This document shows, piece by piece, positions 58,091 to 64,000 of a DNA stretch of 64,000 bases. Origin of the DNA: Phanerodontia chrysosporium (taxonomy: Eukaryota; Basidiomycota; Agaricomycetes; Polyporales; Phanerochaetaceae); assembly GCA_001910725.1 (NCBI GenBank), contig MJGA01000001.1, forward strand, positions 1,302,001-1,366,000. The letters are read 5' to 3'. The position numbers and the translations under genes were made by a program. Within the stretch, counting starts at the first letter, position 1. Every line of letters begins with the position of its first letter. The notes under the pieces are model-generated. The model saw only the letters and a list, made by a program, of their open reading frames with translations, did not search any database and had not been told where the DNA came from.

Positions 58091-60230
58091 ATGCAGCGCA
58101 CATCGTCGGAAACACTTGCGTCTCCAAGAGAAGCAGAATGCGCACTCGACGTCGAACAATCCGCGCATCGAGAGAAGGCTTCTTCGCCTCTGGACTGCCA
58201 GCAAGACGGAGACCTTTTCTTGGTACACCTTGACCCCGAGGAGAGCCCTAAAAGCTTCTCGTTTGCGCGCAAGGTGATCATCACCATCGTGATCAGCTCT
58301 GGTGCCCTCTGCACCACGTTCGCATCGTCAGCGGTACGTCCTGCCTTGCTTCCAAACCGAGAACCGCGCAAACTGACTTCTTTCAGGCGACTGCCGCTGA
58401 GAAGGGCGAAGGGCAAGCTTTTCATGTATCACAGGAGGTGACCCTGCTGGCCATCACGATGTATTTCCTGGGCATCGGTGAGTTTTCGCGTCTTGCCTTG
58501 CAGCTGAGTACTGACTCTTCGTTGCTGTAGCATTCGGCCCTCTATTCGTCGGTCCGCTGTCAGAAATATATGGACGCAGCCCGGTATATCAAGTATCATA
58601 CATATTATTCTTCGCCTTCTCTTGGCCTGTCGCATTCGCGACGCATATATGTGCGTCCTTCTTTCGCTCCGTTTGAGGTCTCGGAACAGAACATTTCCAC
58701 AGCCGTCTTCCTGATATTTCGCTTTCTGACGGGCTTCTGCTCATCGGCATTCCTGACTGTGGCGGAGGGAGTATGGGTGATATATGGGCTGGCTCCCAGA
58801 TTGCGATGCAAGTACTTCTATGCTTCCTGGTCTATGTCATTGCTTACTAACGCCCTGATAGACCCACGGCATTGTATACCATGGCTCCCTTCATTGGCCC
58901 CACGCTCGGTCCACTAGTCAGCGGGTACGTCTGTTGTTCTCGCTACTGGTTCGTTTCATTGAACTCTTGTTAGGTACATTAATCAAGTATGCGCGAATGC
59001 TGCCTCCTCGCGATGGTGCCTAACTCACAGTATCGCCTATTCATCAGAACACGACTTGGCGATGGACATACCGACTCCTGCTAATATGGATATTTATTGA
59101 GGTTCTGGCTATATTTTTGGTTCGCCGCGCCTCCTGTATCTCACATAGAGATGCGCTTACGATCTTTCAGTTCATTCCGGAGACGTATGACCCCGCTTTG
59201 CGAAGGTACAAAGCAAAAAGGTATGTATCTGTCCTTCTTGAGGCTTACAACTCACGAACATACTCTATCATAGGCTGAGGAGATCTACGGGCGACCAGCG
59301 GTATTATGCTCCTCTAGATCGCCGCTCTGGTTCTTTGCTGCACCTCATAGTTGTGAGTTGCTATCGGCCATTCGGTACGTTTGACTTGTCAAATGTAAAC
59401 CAGATAATCTAACGAATGTTCAGAGCTGCTCTTGCTGGATCGTATGAATCTCCTACTTGATATCTGGTATGTCTTCTGCGGGCCTGTATTTCGAGTCAGC
59501 TGAGGTGCCCATCTTAGGACATCGATGATCTTCGGCATACTTTATCTCACATTTGAGGCTGGCCGTACATATTTGGCGTAAACCACGGCTTCGACCTCCA
59601 GAGCACAGGCCTCGCTTTCATCGGCCTGGGGTCGGGATGGTCCTGGGCACGGTGGTGATCATCTGTCTCATCATGTACGTCGCGCCTCTTTCTTACTGCG
59701 AAGTTCCCTGTTGACACCACGTAGATTGGACCAGAAACGCAACGCCGGCACCCAGTCCGCCCCAGAATCACACCTGATCTCCGGACAGATCGGCGCGGTC
59801 GCGGTCCCCGTGAGCCTGTACTGGCTCGCGTTCACGTCTTACCCGCACGTGCACTGGATCGTGCCGATCCTCGCCAGCACGCTCTTCGGCATGGGCACCA
59901 TCCTCTGCTTCTCGTCGACGTTCACGTACCTCGTCAGCGCGTACCGGCCGATGGCCGCGAGCGCGATGGCCGCGAACACCTTCGCGCGGTCCATGTTCGC
60001 CGCGGCGTTCCCGCTGTTTGCGGGCCAGATGTACGCGGCGCTGGGCACGGACGGTGCCACGGCGCTGCTGGCGGGCGTCATGACGGTTGCTGCGCCCCTT
60101 CCGTAAGTGTCATTGAGCCTGATTTGCGAAGGTCTTGACTCAACCTGTTTGTTTGTCTAGTTTTGTGTTCTACAGAATTGGGGCGCGTCTTCGCGCAGAG
60201 TCTCGCTTTGCTAGCCATGACAAATCGTAG
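58091..60230 (+). CDS. MFS multidrug/polyamine exporter, DHA1 family (third copy), several frame breaks
   Basis: Third DHA1 antiporter of the window. ATG 58091 opens MQRTSSETLASPREAECALD, then LFLVHLDPEESPKSFSFARK and TM1. Further landmarks: FHVSQEVTLLAITMYFLGIG, FGPLFVGPLSEIYGRSPVYQ (motif A), FRFLTGFCSSAFLTVAEG, APFIGPTLGPLVSGY, NTTWRWTYRLLLIWIF, YYAPLDRRSGS, FGVNHGFDLQSTGLAF, SLYWLAFTSYPHVHWIVP and AASAMAANTFARSMFAAAFP. It ends SRFASHDKS with TAG at 60228-60230. One missing base each at about 58768-58773, 59563-59568 and 59628-59634 breaks the frame. The joint after QIA (about 58805-58862) is also unclear. The last large exon is GC-richer than the rest and very like the copy at 39517-41692. 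It could be a true pseudogene, but the same error type occurs across the window. Confidence 0.78.
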
Positions 60231-61073
60231 TATTTACGGCATCACCAAGAACTGCCTTTTATTACCGCATGATGGAACGGTGTACCTCCTCCTCGAAACT
60301 TGGATGAGAGTCTGAGACGAGCCTAGCAGCCTTAGAGGTGACACAGTGAACTTGATTATAGAAGACGCTGAGGCGTGAAATAATACAGATGACCCAGGAT
60401 CTGCCGGAATGAAATAACTTGACGTCTCATCTCCTCATCGCGATGCTTATATTTGCGATTCAGTTCTGCTATGCTGGGCTCGTCAAACCTTCACAGAGGC
60501 AACCTCGTTCACACGTGACACTAGGAGAGTATTCGCTCGTCAGTCAACCGTCATCCACATGTGCTAGATCACTTCACCGGTTCGTTATATGTTGGAGACT
60601 AGGTGTGCATGCCCGCCTCAGGCAGATGTAAGGTGCGTACTGTCGTCCTCTTCCCAATTACTCGATGGAGAGCCTACGTTCAGTTCTCCGGAGCGCCGGG
60701 CGCGGAGAATCGCGTCCGGAAATATAAGCGCGCATCGGTATCCGACTTCCAACGCTACCACCGTCTCGCGGTCAGCTGGCTGTGCTTCGTTGCCTGCGCA
60801 CAGCCTGGAGGCTGCAGAAATAGGACGGCGGACTGCCGGGAGACGTTCGAGAGCGGTCAGCCATCCGTCCTCGTGAACAACGGTCAGCATGGCGCGGTGG
60901 ATTCCTGATGAGATGCACCCTCTTCGCAGGGCCGCCGGAGCGAGGGCATCACAGACATAGTCATGGGGACCCCTTCGTCATGGCTCAGAAGCGTCCTAGA
61001 TGGCTTATTATACGGGCTGCCGTCAGAGATGGCGTTCGACACTATCCTGTCGAAAGGCATACGCACGTTGAAG
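60231..61073. other. intergenic region before the GH125 gene
   Basis: About 840 bp. Short overlapping frames on both strands (for example 60963-61073, which would extend the GH125 N-terminus) without a domain. Presumed promoter. Confidence 0.45.
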
Positions 61074-63415
61074 ATGCGACTGGGTTTGGCGACACTCGGC
61101 GCTGTTGCGGCAGCCAGCAGCTTGGCGGGTGCACAATGCCCGACTTCACGACGTTCTCCCAGGTCAGTCTACGCCGTTGCTAACCACAGTATACTGATGC
61201 GAGACATGCCGTCAGAGTCCACAGGGCAACCCGTCCAAAGGGCCGTTAGGATTGCCGTTGATGCGGCCCTCTCCCGCGTGTAGAACATTCAACAGCTCCG
61301 CTGTGGAGGTGAGCAGTAGTTCACAACTGTGAACGGACGATGCTCACGTCGAGGATATATAGAAAGTCATCAGCGACATGACAAGCCGCCTCAAGGACCC
61401 GGATCTCGCTCGTCTGTTCGAGAATACCTTCCCGAACACCCTTGGTACTTAGAGCGATCCTTTGCATACGCTATTTCACGACTCACAAGCGCGACAGATA
61501 CTACGGTGAAATACTTCAATGCGGTCAGTGGCTTGTATTGCTTCGCATCTCGCTAGCATGTCGCTCACCGATCACGGTCACGGTTGTAGACGGAAAATCT
61601 GGCTTTCATCATAACAGGGGTGAGTAGCGCGTTCCATAACAAATTAACTCAAGAGCAAATCATTGACTTTACTCGTAGGATATCACGTATGTCTTCTGGA
61701 TACCGTCGATGATTTGACGACTCATGGGTCGCGCAGTGCGCAATGGCTACGAGATACAGCAAATCAGGTGGGCTGCACGTAGCCATGAATAAATTACTAT
61801 CGCACTGATCATTTGAAACACTAAGTTTGCGCCGTACCACCTGCTTCTCGCTCAAGACCCCGAGCTGCAGACTCTTGTCAAAGCCGTCATCAACAACGAG
61901 GCACGGTATATTAAACAGTATCCGTATTGTGGCGCCTTCCAGCCCCCTCCAGAAAGTGGGCTTGCTCCAACTCATAATGATTGGGCTGATGGCGTCACTG
62001 TAAACCCACCCGTCAACAATTTGACCGTCTTCGAGTGCAAGGTCGGTTAAGTTTCACCGAAGTCTCTAGACTGTCTGTGTACTGAGATAATTGAACCAGT
62101 ACGAGATAGACTCTCTTTGTGGGTTTCTTAAGCTGTCTAGATCGTACTATCAAGCCACCAATGACTCATCGATCATGAACGATAACTGTAGGCAAGATCT
62201 TTCGCACAATCCTCATCGGTCTAAGTATTATTGTAGGGCATGCTGCCATTGGACAGATCTTCCGTGTCATCAACGAGCAGTCCCAGCCGACTCTCGACGA
62301 TGACTTCAACTTCATCTCGTACTACAATTGGACAGGAGGAAATGGTGCCCTTTCTCCCGCAGTAAACAACGCTGGTAACGGTGAGCCGAAGGGGTACACC
62401 GGCTTGGTGGGTACCCACCATAGGCCATCTGACGACCTGAGCACGTTCGGTAAGTATCTCGGCTTACACCCTGCGTCGCAAAGCTAACCACATGTAGCAT
62501 TCCTCGTCCCTGCAAACGCGATGTTGAGTGTTGAACTGGGTCACCTCGCCGATATCTTGGACTCTGCTAAGCAGGCGCATAATGTTAGCGTGGCTGCTCG
62601 AGAGTGGAGCGCTAGAATCAGTGCTGCTATCTGGAACACTACTGTGAGCGGTCTTGTTCAATCGAGCGAGGCGTTCACTGATTCAGGTATGAACAGGTCG
62701 TAGATAATATCTTCGCGTATGAGACGAACGGTCTTGGATCGAGATACGTTATGGACGATGCGAACGTGCCGGTCAGTGGCTTCGAAATCTCACCTCGATG
62801 GTGTCAAAACTCATAAATTCGATGGTTGCAGTCCCTGCTATCGTTGCCCTACCTAGGATTCCTGAACAAAACACATCCTGCCTACGTTGCAACGCGGAAG
62901 TTGCTTCTGTCCCGTAACAACCCTTATTACGCCCAAGGAAAGACATTCCGCGGGATTGGGTACGTCTACAGATAGCAGAAGCGCTACTACGGTTGGGTAT
63001 TGACCTAGCTGTGCAGTGGACCTCATGTCGATGTCTGGAACCCCTGGTAAGTAACTTGCATGAATGCTGCTTTCGCCTGCCCTGACGTGCAAACGCGTGT
63101 CAGGCCCATGTCGCAGATTTCTGCCATCTTCGGCACCGACGACGACCAAGAGATTCTGTCGTCGCTGTATCTTATAGCCAACGTAAGGGCTGCTGCGCCT
63201 CACTGCCTCCTCGGCATTCACTGACCATGGCTGCGCAGAACACGAACGGCTTGGGGCTCATCCACGAGTCTATCGATATTTACAACACCACTTCTTACAC
63301 GCGGCCATGGTTCGCCTGGGCGAATAGCTACTTCGCAGAGATGCTTCTCGACCTTGCGCAGCGCAAGCCGCAGCTCATTTTCCACGATGGCCGGAGTTAC
63401 GTCCCCGGTCAATAG
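61074..63415 (+). CDS. GH125 exo-alpha-1,6-mannosidase family protein (Mug157-like)
   Basis: Secreted or cell-surface glycoside hydrolase family 125 (DUF1237) enzyme that trims alpha-mannose from glycans; S. pombe Mug157 is a relative. ATG 61074 gives a signal peptide (MRLGLATLGAVAAASSLAGA) before QCPDFTTFSQ. The core shows MRPSPACRTFNSSAVE, DLARLFENTFPNTLDTTVKY, ENLAFIITGDITAQWLRDTA, YCGAFQPPPESGLAPTHND, VFECKYEIDSLCGFLKLSRS, TGLVGTHHRPSDDLSTFAFL, EWSARISAAIWNTT, SRYVMDDANVPSLLSLPYLG, GGPHVDVWNPWPMSQISAIF and NTNGLGLIHESIDIYNTTSY. It ends SYVPGQ with TAG at 63413-63415. About fifteen exons. One base is missing near 61138-61142 (after QCP), and another slip lies around 61239-61245. A longer start at 60963 is possible, but the signal peptide favours 61074. 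Confidence 0.9.
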
Positions 63416-63779
63416 CGACAATACTGATGTGTACATATGGACGCGTTGGGCGTCCAACAGTTTTCATGTGCCACTGCTGTTACAGTTACCTCGGGATGTG
63501 CATATCGTTCTGAATGTAAACTAACACCGCTTTGTCCTTTGCTACACACACACGTCTCCGCCCTGCCCATCCGCCAAAACCAAGGCTGTAATGTCTCGGC
63601 ACAGTGTGTCTGCTGCGGCGACAGATGACGCCAGTTAGCCGGATTGGGATGTGGATAGGCGATCTATGGAAACTTTGTTGGTCTTGACACAAGTTGGCGT
63701 TTCTGCCGTACAAGGCTGCGGCGCCCTGCTCTGCCGCGTTCCTCTCCTCTTTCCCATACCTCCACCATCGTCGTGAACG
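63416..63779. other. intergenic region
   Basis: About 360 bp between two plus-strand genes. No coding region or repeat was recognised; presumed GH125 3'UTR and C2-gene promoter. Confidence 0.45.
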
Positions 63780-64000
63780 ATGAACTTGAAGTCTGCCTGG
63801 CACCCTAGCCCTGGAGCTTTTGGGACGCTCGTCGTCGTCATACTGAAAGCGGTGTGTGTACTGTCCTCTCCATTGGCCCTATGCGGCGCGTCCTCACGCT
63901 CTCTGCCACCACACAGAGGAACCTCCCCAACAAACGACACATAGGAAAGCAGGATCCGTATTGCCTCGTCACATTCAACGGTCAGAAGAACCGTACACGC
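63780..64000 (+). CDS. C2-domain protein, 5' end (cut by window edge)
   Basis: Start of a calcium/phospholipid-binding C2 domain gene. Exon 1 (63780-63851) reads MNLKSAWHPSPGAFGTLVVV followed by ILKA. A 65-nt intron (63852-63916) follows, and exon 2 continues RNLPNKRHIGKQDPYCLVTF with NGQKNRTR to the window end. The NLPN-x(6)-DPYC pattern at the very N-terminus is the type-II C2 arrangement seen in fungal Fic1/Inn1-like cytokinesis proteins and related basidiomycete C2 proteins. Assigning it to cytokinesis is inference from that layout; the rest of the gene is outside the window. Confidence 0.75.

Noticed and set aside
1..64000. Secondary-metabolite or lignocellulose-degradation gene cluster
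   Set aside because: No polyketide synthase, terpene cyclase, peptide synthetase, P450 or peroxidase was found. The transporters, lipase and GH125 gene are scattered among housekeeping genes.

Overview
The window is nuclear DNA of a filamentous basidiomycete, most likely an Agaricomycete of polypore type. Genes are split by many short GT-AG introns of about 50-60 nt, with CTAAC/CTAAT-like branch points. Several families are typical of Agaricomycetes: DUF6533 membrane proteins, SLIP-GC-like dynamin GTPases and a helicase-reduced Dicer. I see no bacterial-type operon, rRNA, convincing tRNA or CRISPR array. Twenty-seven genes are supported by splicing the reading frames by eye. Species was not determined.

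Layout. 1-528: 3' end of acetyl-CoA acetyltransferase. 1041-5883: two tandem ACS-type (Dal5-like) permeases. 6181-10515, minus strand: a secreted histidine-phosphatase relative that has lost its catalytic histidine, cytochrome c oxidase subunit VIIc, and a DHA1 drug/polyamine exporter. 11447-12751: mitochondrial ribosomal protein uL24m. 13104-18525: a divergent cell-cycle pair, an MBP1-type APSES/ankyrin transcription factor and the phosphatase CDC14, sharing a 770-bp promoter that carries an MCB (MluI) box. 19016-23053: a FAF1-like pre-rRNA factor, a small membrane protein and a conserved helical protein. 23323-27816: a Dicer that lacks the first helicase half. 28229-33775: a nuclear-looking orphan and a DUF6533 gene broken by a 561-bp foldback element. 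34463-39196: a SLIP-GC-type GTPase. 39517-41692: a second DHA1 transporter. 42703-48865: a disordered protein, a DUF1640/MCUR1-like mitochondrial protein, PYM (exon-junction complex) and GPN3 (RNA polymerase II assembly). 49346-50600: a secreted class-3 lipase. 51295-52237: a disordered protein. 52238-56468: a 4.2-kb gene desert with short repeats. 56469-63415: an RS/SY-rich orphan, a third DHA1 transporter and a GH125 exo-mannosidase. 63780 to the end: start of a C2-domain gene.

Housekeeping functions (mitochondrial translation and respiration, ribosome assembly, Pol II assembly, cell cycle, RNA surveillance and silencing) are interleaved with transport and secretion genes. Most neighbours are divergent or convergent pairs with 200-800 bp between them.

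The strongest cross-window signal is a series of about eighteen reading-frame breaks. Nearly all are explained by one missing base, mostly inside short homopolymers, and they hit genes expected to be essential (GPN3) as well as dispensable ones. This fits uncorrected long-read consensus better than biological decay. The most interesting biological signals are the foldback element with its target-site duplication inside an exon, the HEL1-less Dicer, and the MCB box at the MBP1/CDC14 promoter. I found no clearly new multi-gene system.
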